From: Lachnospiraceae bacterium | GTDB lineage: Bacteria; Bacillota; Clostridia; Lachnospirales; Lachnospiraceae | Assembly (NCBI GenBank): GCA_024690605.1 | Contig: JAILOV010000056.1 | Location: 117,193 to 181,192 of the forward strand | Reading direction: 5' to 3' | Length of the DNA stretch: 64,000 nt | Shown: in pieces, positions 1 through 9,256 of the stretch | Layout: each line of letters opens with the position of its first letter | How positions within the stretch are numbered: the stretch's first letter is position 1 | Position numbers and translations under genes: made by a program | The notes under the pieces: generated by a model | Databases searched by the model: none | What the model saw: only the letters and a program-made list of their open reading frames with translations | What the model was told of the DNA's origin: nothing

Positions 1-1872
1 GGGGAGCATATCGAGATCTTCCATGCGGACAGCCCGGAAAAGGCCAGGGAACTCCTGAAATATGATTTCACTGCCGCTTTTATCGATCCGTTCTTCGGTA
101 ATCTCGGTGACAACGGCCGGATCCTGAGCATCACGGACTACAACACGGCCGGCGTCGCCTTTTTCCACGAGCTGGCGGAGACGGGCAGAGGTCTGCCGAT
201 CTACATGATCGATGTCGATCCGCCGTTTTCCGAGGTGGATCTGCGCACCTTTTTACAGGAGGGCGCCGCGGGCACGATCCGCGCGGACGGTAAGGGCGCG
301 GAGGGCCTCAAGGCCAATTTCCACCGGATCATGGACGAACTCTACATGGAGAAGCAGAATCTCTCCTTCTCCGGCAGGGGGTTTGTCGTGGACTACAAGA
401 CCAGGCAGGATATTGCCGGAGACGGTGCGATCCGGATCGTGTTCTACGATCTGAAAAAGCGTATGGCCGTCGACATGGACAGCAGGGAATCCCTGCTCGG
501 CGAGGCGGAGCGCCCCAAGGTGCGATTTGACGACGTGATCGGCGCGGAGAGCGCCAAGGAGGAGCTGCAGTATTTCATCCGTTTCCTGCGCAATCCCAGA
601 GAATTCCTGTTAAACGGCAACAAGGCCCCGGGAGGCGTGCTTCTCTACGGGCCGCCCGGAACCGGCAAGACCATGCTCGCGCGCGCCATGGCCGGTGAGT
701 CCGATGTCACCTTTATCCAGGCGGCGGCCTCGGATTTCGGCAATCAGTATGTCGGCGAGAGCGAGGCAAACATCCGCAGGATCTTCCGGCGGGCAAAGAA
801 ATACGCGCCGGCGATCATCTTTATCGATGAGATCGACGCGATCGGCAAGCAGCGCACGGGCGCGGATCCGCACAGGGAGGCGATGCTGAACACGCTGCTC
901 ACGCAGATGCAGGGCTTCGAGAACAAGGATATGGACCGTCCGGTCTTCGTGCTGGCCGCGACCAATTACGGCACCGGGGATGAAGGGAGCGATCGCGGGA
1001 TCGGGAAGCTGGATGAGGCACTGGTCCGGCGATTTGACAACAAGATCTATGTCGATCTGCCCAATGAGGAGGAGCGCAAGCGCTATCTGCAGCTGCAGCT
1101 GGAGAAGAAAAACGCCTCCGTTCCGGAGGATGTCATCACCAACGTCGCGGAGCGCACACCCGGACAGAGCCTGGCGATCCTGCAGAACATCATGGATCTG
1201 GCGCTTAGGGAGGCGGGCAGACAGGGCCGCGCGCTGGACGGCGACCTGCTGTTAAAGGCGCTCGAGGACTATGAACACGGGGAGAAAAAGGAGCACAGCG
1301 AAGAGTACTACAAGCGGGTGGCGATCCATGAGACCGGGCATGCTTTTGTCTCCTATGTGAGCGGCGATGCGCCCTCCTATATCACGATCGAATCGCGCGG
1401 TGATTTCGGCGGCTACATGCAGCACGGCAACAGTGAGAACACGCCGAGTTACACAAAAGAGGAACTGATCGGCAGGATCCGCACGGCACTCGCCGGGAGG
1501 GCCGCGGAATCGGTCTTCTATGACGAACAGACCGCCAATAACACGGGGGCGTCCAGTGATCTGCGGTACGCCACCGAGCTGGCTTTCCGGATCCTGGGGA
1601 CCTATGGCATGGCGGACAACCGTCTGGTGGTGCTCTCCAAGGAGGAGATCCTCAAATCCTCTCTTGCCGCCGATTATGTAGAACGGGTCAATGATATGCT
1701 GGAGAAGGAGATGAAGAACACGACGGAGATCATCCGGAACGGGCGCGAGGTGATCCGCGCCGTGGCGGATGAACTGATCCGGAAGAATCATCTGACGGGC
1801 GCGGAGTTTGCGAAGATCATGGAGGAACACGGCATCAACGGCCCGGCGACGGAAGCACCGGCAGGATCATGA
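1..1872 (+). CDS. FtsH-type AAA ATPase/M41 zinc metalloprotease with receiver-like N-terminal region (5' truncated by window)
   Basis: The frame is open back to base 1, so the true start lies upstream; 623 residues are visible. Walker A GPPGTGKT is near visible residue 217, followed by Walker B IIFIDEID. The protease half has the zinc motif HETGH at about residue 443 and a GASSD segment whose Asp, near 520, is the expected third ligand. This order is that of FtsH (peptidase family M41), which unfolds proteins with ATP and degrades them. Unlike classical FtsH, the residues before the AAA module show no membrane segment. They resemble a response-regulator receiver fold instead (AFIDPFFG, later GLPIYMIDVD and FLQEGAAGTI), so a soluble, signal-gated protease is possible. 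The stop overlaps the next gene in ATGA, as in a coupled operon. The protease assignment is strong; the receiver-like reading is an inference. Confidence 0.9.
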   Translation, partial: GEHIEIFHADSPEKARELLKYDFTAAFIDPFFGNLGDNGRILSITDYNTAGVAFFHELAETGRGLPIYMIDVDPPFSEVDLRTFLQEGAAGTIRADGKGAEGLKANFHRIMDELYMEKQNLSFSGRGFVVDYKTRQDIAGDGAIRIVFYDLKKRMAVDMDSRESLLGEAERPKVRFDDVIGAESAKEELQYFIRFLRNPREFLLNGNKAPGGVLLYGPPGTGKTMLARAMAGESDVTFIQAAASDFGNQYVGESEANIRRIFRRAKKYAPAIIFIDEIDAIGKQRTGADPHREAMLNTLLTQMQGFENKDMDRPVFVLAATNYGTGDEGSDRGIGKLDEALVRRFDNKIYVDLPNEEERKRYLQLQLEKKNASVPEDVITNVAERTPGQSLAILQNIMDLALREAGRQGRALDGDLLLKALEDYEHGEKKEHSEEYYKRVAIHETGHAFVSYVSGDAPSYITIESRGDFGGYMQHGNSENTPSYTKEELIGRIRTALAGRAAESVFYDEQTANNTGASSDLRYATELAFRILGTYGMADNRLVVLSKEEILKSSLAADYVERVNDMLEKEMKNTTEIIRNGREVIRAVADELIRKNHLTGAEFAKIMEEHGINGPATEAPAGS

Positions 1873-2414
1873 GCAGGATCTTTGACCGGGAAAACGGGCA
1901 GAAGAGTGACCCCGCCACGGACAGACGCTATGAGGAAGTGCTGGCTTTTAGTCTGTCACACGGAGCCGTCATCGGCCGGGGAGCGCGGGACCGGGAGATC
2001 CGGAGGACAGACAGCGATATCGCGGCGAGGCTCTTGATGAAGGGCATCGTGGTGCCCGCGATCCCGGAGGATTACCGGGCTTTCCTGCGGAGAGCGGACG
2101 GTTTTTCCCGGGATGATGTGTGCTTCTTCGGCACGGAACTGCTGCTTTATCCGGCCGGCGGCAGTCTTCCTTCGCTGATGGAGGTCAATTACAGAAACCG
2201 GCCGAATGCGCGCGGGGTGTCGGGGTGTCTGGTCATCGGTGCGTGCGGCGACGACACGATCGTCTATGACGGCGATGCGGAGGAATATCGCTTCATGGAT
2301 CCGGGGACGGCCGCGGACGCCGAGCGCAGACGCGTCAGATCCTGGAGGCGCTTTGATGATCTGTTTTTCTGTCTGACGGAAGATACGGAGGGACGGGAGC
2401 ACGGGAATGGATAA
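1869..2414 (+). CDS. SMI1/KNR4 (SUKH)-like protein
   Basis: A soluble 181-residue protein whose middle reads IPEDYRAFLRRADGFS followed by FFGTELL and later LVIGACGDDTIVYD. This is the pattern of SMI1/KNR4 (SUKH/YrhA-like) domains: a proline-led helix, an acidic loop and a short beta core. SUKH proteins in bacteria are often immunity proteins against polymorphic toxins, but many have unknown roles. No toxin gene is visible next to it. It starts inside the stop of the FtsH-like gene (ATGA) and overlaps the following AAA gene by eight bases, so the three are probably translated together. It may be an adaptor or substrate-recognition partner for the flanking ATPases, which is inference only. Confidence 0.65.
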   Translation: MSRIFDRENGQKSDPATDRRYEEVLAFSLSHGAVIGRGARDREIRRTDSDIAARLLMKGIVVPAIPEDYRAFLRRADGFSRDDVCFFGTELLLYPAGGSLPSLMEVNYRNRPNARGVSGCLVIGACGDDTIVYDGDAEEYRFMDPGTAADAERRRVRSWRRFDDLFFCLTEDTEGREHGNG

Positions 2415-4371
2415 AGTTGATTGTATCAGAGTGGGGTACTATTTCGCACCGCAGGACCGCCGGAAGATCGGTGAAAAACAGATGCACGAATATGTGCTGG
2501 ATGTCTGGCGCAAAACCTTCCGGCAGGATCTGTTCGGTATCGAGGAGGAGGGCGGCAGAGGGCTCGTCTTCAATATCCTGAACAATCCCAAAAGGATCGT
2601 CGAGGAATTCGCCGACGGGCTGGTCGCGGAACTGGATCTCACCGAACAGTCGTTCTACACGGTCGCCGAGATCGATCAGGAAATGGAAGAAGAAAAACTC
2701 GTGGTACGCAGGCATGCCGTGCGGGACGACCGGGTAAACGAGGTGCTCGCCGATGTGGACAGGCTGGTCGGTATGGAGGAATTCAAGCGCCTCTGCCATG
2801 ATATCGTGTCGATCGCCGAATCGGAAGACGCGGCGCTCCAGCAGGACTTTTTCGGCCGTTGTGCGTTCCTGTTCTCCGTATCCGGCGGTGACGGATTTTC
2901 CCTCTACATGGATCTCTTGCGGCGGCTTCTCCGGGCGGCCGGCGTCCGGAATCTTTCCGGGATGAACGGACGCGTCAGGGAAGTAAAAAAGGCGGAGAGC
3001 TTCGCCGACATGGTGAGTCACATGGAAAGCGACAGCTATGACGGGGAGATGCTCGCATTTGATCTGACCTTCCGGATGGAGAAGGCGGGCAGTGAGGAAT
3101 TCACCGATTTTATCAGGCAGATGCGGGGAGCCGCCGAGAATAAACTGCCGGTCTTCAAGATCCCTTATCTGGAGGGAGAGGAGAAAGAGCGTGTCATCCG
3201 CGCGATCCGCACGGTGTTCCCGCTCATCGTGATCGATGTGCCGCCGTTTTCGACGGAACAGTACAGCGAGGTGGCCATCCGGCATCTGGCGACGATGGGC
3301 TACAGCGTCGAGGAGCAGGCGCGTGACGAGATCGGGGATCTGGTCGTGCAGAAGAGGAACAGGGAGCATTTCTACGGTTTCCGTTCCGTGCGGGCGCTCG
3401 CCGAGGAGATCGCACATCAGAAAATGCTGGCGGAGGTAAGGAGGGGCGAAGAGATGTCGTTGGTGATCAGAGAACAGGACCTTGTGCCGATGATCGAGAA
3501 ATGCAGAGAGGAGCAAGGCGGACTGGACGCGCTGGATGATATGATCGGGATCGAAGAAGTGCGTGAGCGGATCGATGAGATCCTGGTGCAGCTGGAGATC
3601 TCCGCAAAGCTCCCGCCGGAGGAACGCCCCTGTATGCATATGCTCTTTACGGGCAACCCCGGGACGGGCAAGACCACGGTGGCGAGGATCCTGGGTAAGG
3701 TGCTCAAGGAGCGCAACGTCTTGTCCAGGGGGCAGTTTTTTGAGCGGACCGGGCGGGAGTTTGTCGGGAGATATATCGGTGAAACGGCGCCGATCACCAA
3801 CGCGATCTGTCGTGATGCCTACGGCTCGATCCTGTTCATCGATGAGGCCTACACGCTCTATCGCGGCGACGATGAGCGGGACTATGGCAAGGAGGCGCTG
3901 GACACGCTGCTCACGCAGATGGAGAATCACAGACAGGATTTCATCGTGATCTTCTCCGGCTATTCGGACAGGATGAAGGACATGCTGGAAGCCAATCCGG
4001 GATTGAAGAGCAGGATCCCGCATGAGATCCGGTTCCATAACTTCTCCCGGGAGGAACTGTTCCGCATCTACATGAACATGGCGGGCAGGACCTATTCCTG
4101 CACCGATGATCTGAAGAAAGCGGCGGAGGATTTCTTCCTGTCGCTGTCCCAGGAGATGCTGGAAGGGCAGTCCTTTTCCAATGCCCGCTTTGTCCGCAAT
4201 CTCTACGAACGGACGGTTTCCAAGGCGGCGCTGCGCGTGCAGGCGGCATCCGGCGGGCGCCTGGGCGATGACGCACAGATCATCCTGACGGGAGATGATT
4301 TTGCCAAGGCGAGCACGGCAAGCGAATTCCAGGAACTTCTCCAGAAGAAGGGCAGATTCGGATTCATGTAG
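2407..4371 (+). CDS. SpoVK/CbbX-like AAA ATPase with novel N-terminal domain
   Basis: A 654-residue protein. The C-terminal part is a CbbX/SpoVK-type AAA+ module: GLDALDDMIG lead-in, Walker A GNPGTGKTT near residue 416, Walker B ILFIDEAY near 474, then an Asp-Tyr-Gly-Lys-rich segment and FSGYSDRM sensor region. Relatives remodel protein complexes, such as CbbX on Rubisco and EccA in type VII secretion. The first 350 or so residues match no domain I recognise. About 250 of them (from near residue 105) are clearly similar to the whole product of the next gene, including a VPPF box and an FYGFRSVR box near the end. It overlaps the SUKH-like gene by eight bases. The ATPase call is firm; the substrate is unknown. 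Confidence 0.85.
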   Translation: MDKVDCIRVGYYFAPQDRRKIGEKQMHEYVLDVWRKTFRQDLFGIEEEGGRGLVFNILNNPKRIVEEFADGLVAELDLTEQSFYTVAEIDQEMEEEKLVVRRHAVRDDRVNEVLADVDRLVGMEEFKRLCHDIVSIAESEDAALQQDFFGRCAFLFSVSGGDGFSLYMDLLRRLLRAAGVRNLSGMNGRVREVKKAESFADMVSHMESDSYDGEMLAFDLTFRMEKAGSEEFTDFIRQMRGAAENKLPVFKIPYLEGEEKERVIRAIRTVFPLIVIDVPPFSTEQYSEVAIRHLATMGYSVEEQARDEIGDLVVQKRNREHFYGFRSVRALAEEIAHQKMLAEVRRGEEMSLVIREQDLVPMIEKCREEQGGLDALDDMIGIEEVRERIDEILVQLEISAKLPPEERPCMHMLFTGNPGTGKTTVARILGKVLKERNVLSRGQFFERTGREFVGRYIGETAPITNAICRDAYGSILFIDEAYTLYRGDDERDYGKEALDTLLTQMENHRQDFIVIFSGYSDRMKDMLEANPGLKSRIPHEIRFHNFSREELFRIYMNMAGRTYSCTDDLKKAAEDFFLSLSQEMLEGQSFSNARFVRNLYERTVSKAALRVQAASGGRLGDDAQIILTGDDFAKASTASEFQELLQKKGRFGFM

Positions 4372-4397
4372 AAATATGTTACAGAGAGGAGCGATCG

Positions 4398-5195
4398 TTG
4401 CTGAACAACAGTCCGGAGATCGAACAACTGAAGAGAGAGGCGGAAGAACTTCTCGGCGCGGAGGATCTGAAACGTTACGTGAATGATGTGTGCGGACTCT
4501 ATGCCTATGTACAGGAGGATCGCATCTGCACGCTCTTTGAGCGCGCGCTGCTTCTGTCCGTCAGCGAAGGGGACGGGCTGAACACCTGGCTTTCCATTAT
4601 TGCCAGACTGTGGGAATTCCTTCTGGATATGGATCATGTGTCCGTGTTCCCCTACACCTTAAAGCTTCCGGATCTGATGAATGCGGGGAGCATGCAGAAA
4701 ACATCGGATCGGGATATCGTGCTGCACACGATCGAGGAGGACGGGGTTCTGGAGAGCATCTTCGGACGGCGGATCCTTTGCGTGGACATCACCGCGTGGA
4801 TCGACAGGGTCGAGGGCGCGGATTTCCGCGCGGTGCTTTCGCGGCTTAAGCAGAGCATGGAGGATCAGTTCGTCGTCTTCCGTATCCCCGCGGTGGACGC
4901 GGTGACGCTGCGCCGGATCAGGGAGGCGATCGGCTGGTTCATGAACGTGGACGCGCTCTACTGCCCGCCCTTCACGATCGACGATTACCTGATCTATGCC
5001 ATGCGGCGACTGGAAAGATCCGGCATCCGCGTCGAGGCGGGGGTGACGGAGCCTCTTCGCGAGATCATCACCAATGAACGGAGGGACCGGGGATTCTGCG
5101 GCTTCAAAACGGTGCGCAGGATCACGGACGAGCTGACCTTTGCCGCTCTCAGAAATGCCTGCGCGGAGAAGGGAAGGGAGGATGGCCATGAGTGA
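4398..5195 (+). CDS. Stand-alone copy of the N-terminal domain of the neighbouring AAA ATPase
   Basis: A 265-residue protein starting at TTG; AGGAG lies six bases upstream and supports this start. It lacks Walker motifs. It aligns by eye with about residues 105-360 of the preceding AAA protein: LLGAEDLKRYVNDV against LVGMEEFKRLCHDI, VVFRIPAVD against PVFKIPYLE, a shared PPF box, and FCGFKTVRRITDEL against FYGFRSVRALAEEI. It therefore looks like a duplicated regulatory or scaffold domain without the motor. It could form mixed assemblies with the ATPase or compete for its partner, which is inference. The final eight bases overlap the start of the next gene. I do not recognise the domain family. 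Confidence 0.75.
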   Translation: MLNNSPEIEQLKREAEELLGAEDLKRYVNDVCGLYAYVQEDRICTLFERALLLSVSEGDGLNTWLSIIARLWEFLLDMDHVSVFPYTLKLPDLMNAGSMQKTSDRDIVLHTIEEDGVLESIFGRRILCVDITAWIDRVEGADFRAVLSRLKQSMEDQFVVFRIPAVDAVTLRRIREAIGWFMNVDALYCPPFTIDDYLIYAMRRLERSGIRVEAGVTEPLREIITNERRDRGFCGFKTVRRITDELTFAALRNACAEKGREDGHE

Positions 5196-6138
5196 AAAAT
5201 TCAATTTCAAATCACAGGAGAGCGAAAAGTATAACTTCAGAGAACCGGAAGGCGTGAAGAAATACAATTTCAGGCCATCGGAGGAATTGCGGATGGATCC
5301 GCGGGAGATCGAGCCGATCTACAATTATCAGTTTACCACCGACGCCGAGGACAATGATCTGACGCTGGAGATCCCGGGCTATTTCAAGGGCGTGCCGCTG
5401 GTGAAGGAACTGCACTATAACGGCGGCGAACACGGGATCTATGTCAGGAACGCGCATCAGATGCTTCTGTGCGATTTCATTCATGAGGGTGTGCGGGAAT
5501 TGCTCTCTCAGGCACACGATATCTTCCTCTCGGAGACGGATGCCAAACAGGACTACATGATCCGGGTGGTCCATGATGACATCGACGCGCTCGCCGAAGA
5601 AGCGCTCAGGCTCCACGACTACCGTTTTCACTACCATCCCTTCCCGATCGCGGACGGCACCCTGACGATCGGCGAGGAACCGTGCGAGATCTGCGGAAAG
5701 AAGAAGGGGATCTACTACATCGATCCCGCCGGCACGGACGATCTGGGTGTCAGGAAGAAGGCCAGGATCCTGTGCCCGCACTGCATTCAGGAGAACCGGG
5801 AGATGCTGTTCTGGAATCTCGACGGGTGTTATCGCTCAAGGGCGGGTGACAAGGACGTTTATTACGGCGGTCTCCCGTTTTTTGACAAGGGGCGCGACGC
5901 GAGCTTCTGGGGCATCCACTGCAATCATCTGGCGATCTATCTGGGGAAGCTCGAACCGGAGGATCTGGTGCCTCTGCATGATGAGATCCTGTCGACCTGG
6001 AAATGGGACGTGCTCAATCCCTATGCGGACATGGATCCCGCGGAGACACTCGGATGGTTTGACAGAGGCGGCCTGAACGCCTATCTGTTCAAGTGCAAGG
6101 AATGCGGAAAAAAACTCCTCGCTTTTTCACAGGTCTGA
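5188..6138 (+). CDS. CbrC-like (UPF0167) zinc-binding protein, copy 1
   Basis: A 316-residue protein. I place the start at the second of two close ATGs because AGGGAGG then sits six bases upstream. The N-terminus carries three related short motifs (KFNFKS, KYNFRE, KYNFRP). The body has YHPFPIADGTL, then CEIC near residue 166 and CPHC near 196, a Trp-rich stretch with WGIHCNHLAIYLG, and a closing CKEC at 303-306. This cysteine layout and the phrases around it match the CbrC/UPF0167 family, whose E. coli member is controlled by CreB and linked to colicin E2 tolerance. The biochemical role is unknown. Two Cys pairs plus the last pair could bind one or two zinc ions. Confidence 0.65.
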   Translation: MSEKFNFKSQESEKYNFREPEGVKKYNFRPSEELRMDPREIEPIYNYQFTTDAEDNDLTLEIPGYFKGVPLVKELHYNGGEHGIYVRNAHQMLLCDFIHEGVRELLSQAHDIFLSETDAKQDYMIRVVHDDIDALAEEALRLHDYRFHYHPFPIADGTLTIGEEPCEICGKKKGIYYIDPAGTDDLGVRKKARILCPHCIQENREMLFWNLDGCYRSRAGDKDVYYGGLPFFDKGRDASFWGIHCNHLAIYLGKLEPEDLVPLHDEILSTWKWDVLNPYADMDPAETLGWFDRGGLNAYLFKCKECGKKLLAFSQV

Positions 6139-6169
6139 GATCCGGAAGACGGGAACGGACAGACAGGCC

Positions 6170-7102
6170 ATGGAGATCGAGATCACCCCGGTATATGAGA
6201 TGAATCCGGCATCGGAGCGGGAGCCGGCCGTGGATGTGCTGCGCATACCGCCGGAGGAGATCGAACCGCTGTGCACCTACAATATCCTGAAAAACGATGA
6301 GGAGCAGCTCCTGATCATCGTGCCCGGGTATTTCAAGGGAGAGCCGGTCCGCCCCGAGATCCACTACAACGCTGGACAGCACGCGATCCTGGCCAGAGGC
6401 CCGCATCAGGTTCTCCTGCTCGACGATCTGAACGCTCAGGTGCGGGGAGCACTCGCAGCCTCGGAACGGGTGCTGGTGCGGGAATGCGACAGCAAGCGCA
6501 TGTATACGGCGAACCTCATCCGATCGGATATCGGTCCTTTTTCCCGCAGGATCCTGGAGGCGCATCGCTATTTCTTCGCTTTCCATCCGTTCCCGATCCA
6601 TGACGGCACGCTGAATATCGGTGAGGCGGTCTGTGACTACTGCCATACGCCGGTGAAGATCTACTACCGGGGCAGAACGGACGGGAACGAGGTGAAATGT
6701 GCCTGCCCGAACTGTCTGGAGAACAGCGAACCCATTGCGTTCGGGGACAGTTTTTTTCCGGAGATCGACGGACGCTGCATCACGGGAGAGAACTGGAGCG
6801 AAGTCTACGGCGCGACGGTGCCCTATGAGGCGGGCGGAAGGGTCCCCGCGATCTGGGGGGTGCACTGCGGCTCGCTGGGGGTATATCTCGGCAAGTTGGA
6901 GCCGGAGGATCTGATCCCGGATCTCATGGCGGAACTGAAGGAAACCTGGGATAATGAACTGAACATCCATCGTGAGGAGGATCCGGAGCGCGTTCTCACA
7001 GATCCGGTGAGAACCCGGACCGAAAGCGTGCACCTTTTCCGCTGCCCGGTGTGCGTCAGGGTGTTCTGTATCTTTGTTGATGAGAGTCGACGACAGGAGT
7101 AG
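6170..7102 (+). CDS. CbrC-like (UPF0167) zinc-binding protein, copy 2
   Basis: A 310-residue paralog of the previous gene: GYFKGEPV, FHPFPIHDGTLNIGE, CDYC near residue 155, CPNC near 179, WGVHCGSLGVYLGKLEPEDLI, and a last pair CPVC at 292-295. The C-terminal pair is kept but the surrounding phrase has drifted (CVRVFCIF instead of CGKKLLAF). The ribosome site is weak, and the 31-base gap to the upstream stop suggests reinitiation or read-through transcription. It ends three bases before the response regulator gene, which ties the AAA/CbrC block to the two-component genes downstream. Confidence 0.65.
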   Translation: MEIEITPVYEMNPASEREPAVDVLRIPPEEIEPLCTYNILKNDEEQLLIIVPGYFKGEPVRPEIHYNAGQHAILARGPHQVLLLDDLNAQVRGALAASERVLVRECDSKRMYTANLIRSDIGPFSRRILEAHRYFFAFHPFPIHDGTLNIGEAVCDYCHTPVKIYYRGRTDGNEVKCACPNCLENSEPIAFGDSFFPEIDGRCITGENWSEVYGATVPYEAGGRVPAIWGVHCGSLGVYLGKLEPEDLIPDLMAELKETWDNELNIHREEDPERVLTDPVRTRTESVHLFRCPVCVRVFCIFVDESRRQE

Positions 7103-7105
7103 AAA

Positions 7106-7828
7106 ATGTACAGTGTTTATCTTGTGGATGATGATACGCTGATCCTGGAGGAACTGATCAATGTCGTTCCCTGGCTGGACAACGGCTTTGAGATCGTGGG
7201 GAGTCAGACCAGCTCCGAACTGGCCCTGGAGGAGATCGTGTTCCTTGCGCCGGACGTGGTGTTCTGTGATCTGAAGATGCCCGGGATCGACGGCAATGAA
7301 CTCATCAAAAGACTCAAAGACGCCGGGGTGGATGCCGAATTTGTCATGATCTCGGCCTATGACAGCTTTGAAAATGTGCGCGCGTTTTTCCAGCAGTCCG
7401 GGTTTGATTACATCTTAAAACCCGTGAACAACGATGACATCCAGATGGTGCTGGAAAAACTCCTTGTCCGGCTGTCGGATAAAAAACCCGCAAAGGACAC
7501 GGAGACGCTTACGGAGAATCCGGGCTTCAACAGTCTGATCGCCTATGTGGACGAGCATTATGCGGAAAAACTGACACTCGACATGCTCTCCAAACGCTTC
7601 GGGTTCAGCAGGAACTATATCTGCGGGCTGTTCTCCAAGCATCTGAACACGTCACTGAGCTGCTATCTGACAAAGCTCAGGATGGAGCACGCCAAAGAGC
7701 TCCTGTCGGACAGGACGAAACTGATCAAAGAAGTGGCCGTAAGCTGCGGCTATTCCGAATACTATCATTTCTTCCGGGTCTTCAAATCCTATTACGGCAT
7801 CTCACCGAAGGAAATGCAGGAAACCTGA
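7106..7828 (+). CDS. YesN-type response regulator, receiver plus AraC HTH
   Basis: A 240-residue protein. The receiver domain has the acidic pocket (VDDD at residues 7-10), phospho-acceptor D55 in FCDLKMPG, a switch Ser in MISAYDS and Lys near 105 in ILKPVN. From about residue 140 an AraC-type double helix-turn-helix follows, with FGFSRNYICGLF and CGYSEYYHFFRVFK. Such regulators pair with YesM-type kinases and usually control nearby transport or carbohydrate genes. The partner kinase is encoded three genes on, after two solute-binding lipoproteins. The gene starts three bases after the CbrC-like stop, so it is probably co-transcribed with the AAA block. Confidence 0.9.
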   Translation: MYSVYLVDDDTLILEELINVVPWLDNGFEIVGSQTSSELALEEIVFLAPDVVFCDLKMPGIDGNELIKRLKDAGVDAEFVMISAYDSFENVRAFFQQSGFDYILKPVNNDDIQMVLEKLLVRLSDKKPAKDTETLTENPGFNSLIAYVDEHYAEKLTLDMLSKRFGFSRNYICGLFSKHLNTSLSCYLTKLRMEHAKELLSDRTKLIKEVAVSCGYSEYYHFFRVFKSYYGISPKEMQET

Positions 7829-7852
7829 CTTCTTCTGTGCTAAAATAGAGGA

Positions 7853-9256
7853 ATGAGTAAACGGCTTCTTTGTCCGATCCTGCTGTCCTGTATTATTGTC
7901 ATGCTCCTGAGCGGCTGCGGTTCCGCGGTTCCGCGCGGGACGCTTCATGTCGCGCTTCCCTACTCGGACAATGTGCAGGATGCCGATACCAATTACTATA
8001 TCGGCTGGCTCGAAGACAGGACGGGACTGGATCTGGAGATCACGACCGTGCGGCAGACCAGGAGCACGGATTATCTGGACATGCTGTTCTCCTCGGACAC
8101 GGATATCGATGTGATCCTGTTCGGCGGGGATTTCACGGTGAGCCCGGAAACGGTGGAAGCCTATGTGCGCGCCGGCGACATCGACGACACGGACGGGGTT
8201 TCCTGGTATGCCAATGCGGGTGCCGATGCCAGAGAGGGCGCGGGACAGATCCTCTGGATCAACTATGAATGGCTGACCGGCCTGGGACTTGCGATCCCGA
8301 CCACGACGGAAGAACTGGAAGCCGTCCTCTGCGCCTTCCGTGACAGGGATCCCAACGGCAACGGTCTGAAGGACGAGATCCCGCTGGCCGGTTCGATGGA
8401 TGCCTATGTCTATTCCCCTGTAGAATTCATCCTGAATGCTTTTGTCTACAATGATCCCATCCATTCCCGCTACGGGCTCGGGGACGATGCGGATGTGCTG
8501 ATGGCTTCCTCCGACGGATTCAGAGAGGGCCTCGCTTTCTGCCGCAGATTCTATGCCGAGGGGCTGCTGGATGCGCATTTTGCGGACTGCAGCCGGTCGC
8601 TCCTGTCGGAACTGGTCAATTCCCCTTCGGATCTGGTCGGCGCCTTTACCACCGGATCGATCTCCGATGTGGTCTATCAGGGCAATCCGGAGATCATGGC
8701 CAGATATGTGCATGTGCTTCCGCCGGAGGGTCCGGGCGGTGTGCGCAACGCGCTTTATTCCGTTCAGGAACCGACAGTCGGGGCCGTGATCACGAAGAGG
8801 AGCACAAAAAAGGCAGAGGCACGGAAACTTCTGGAAACGATGCTCTCGGAGGAGGCGTCTCTGATCGCCCGATTCGGGGAAAGAGGCGTGGACTGGGATT
8901 TTTCCGACGGTCTGGATGTGAGCATCTACGGGGGAACCTCGACGGTCGTGACGCGCAACTATATCTGGAACACCTCACAGAACAAGCATCTGAACGGGAT
9001 CGGCCCCATGAATGTGCCGGAGCGTTATATCGGCGGCGTGACATGGAACGGTGTCAATTCGGACGCGGAATACATCGACGGGAGGGCGCAGATGAGCTAT
9101 CGGGAGTTCCTCCCGGCAGCGGATCGTTTTCATGAGCGGGACGAGGCGCTGTCATCATATATGGATCGTGCGGTGGCGGATTTTGTTCTCGGAAAAAGAG
9201 ATATCGGGAGTGATCGGGAATGGGAAGATTATTTAAAAGAACTGTCATCCTACTGA
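7853..9256 (+). CDS. Extracellular solute-binding lipoprotein (family 1-like)
   Basis: A 467-residue exported lipoprotein: short basic start, hydrophobic core, lipobox LLSGC with C22. The mature part has the layout of ABC-importer binding proteins of the LipO/family 1 type (YIGWLEDRTGLDLE near the start, DRDPNGNGLKDEIP in the middle). No permease or ATPase follows. Its place between a YesN regulator and a YesM kinase suggests it may act as a sensory binding protein rather than a transport subunit, which is inference. A GAGG ribosome site lies just before the ATG. A TAAAAT box sits 6-11 bases before the start but lacks a good -35 element. Confidence 0.8.
   Translation: MSKRLLCPILLSCIIVMLLSGCGSAVPRGTLHVALPYSDNVQDADTNYYIGWLEDRTGLDLEITTVRQTRSTDYLDMLFSSDTDIDVILFGGDFTVSPETVEAYVRAGDIDDTDGVSWYANAGADAREGAGQILWINYEWLTGLGLAIPTTTEELEAVLCAFRDRDPNGNGLKDEIPLAGSMDAYVYSPVEFILNAFVYNDPIHSRYGLGDDADVLMASSDGFREGLAFCRRFYAEGLLDAHFADCSRSLLSELVNSPSDLVGAFTTGSISDVVYQGNPEIMARYVHVLPPEGPGGVRNALYSVQEPTVGAVITKRSTKKAEARKLLETMLSEEASLIARFGERGVDWDFSDGLDVSIYGGTSTVVTRNYIWNTSQNKHLNGIGPMNVPERYIGGVTWNGVNSDAEYIDGRAQMSYREFLPAADRFHERDEALSSYMDRAVADFVLGKRDIGSDREWEDYLKELSSY

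Noticed and set aside
2335..4038. 567-codon minus-strand frame opposite the AAA gene
   Set aside because: No ribosome site or domain, while Walker motifs lie on the plus strand.
2407..5195. Sporulation role for the SpoVK-like ATPase
   Set aside because: Only the AAA module resembles SpoVK; no sporulation gene lies nearby and the N-terminal part is unrelated.
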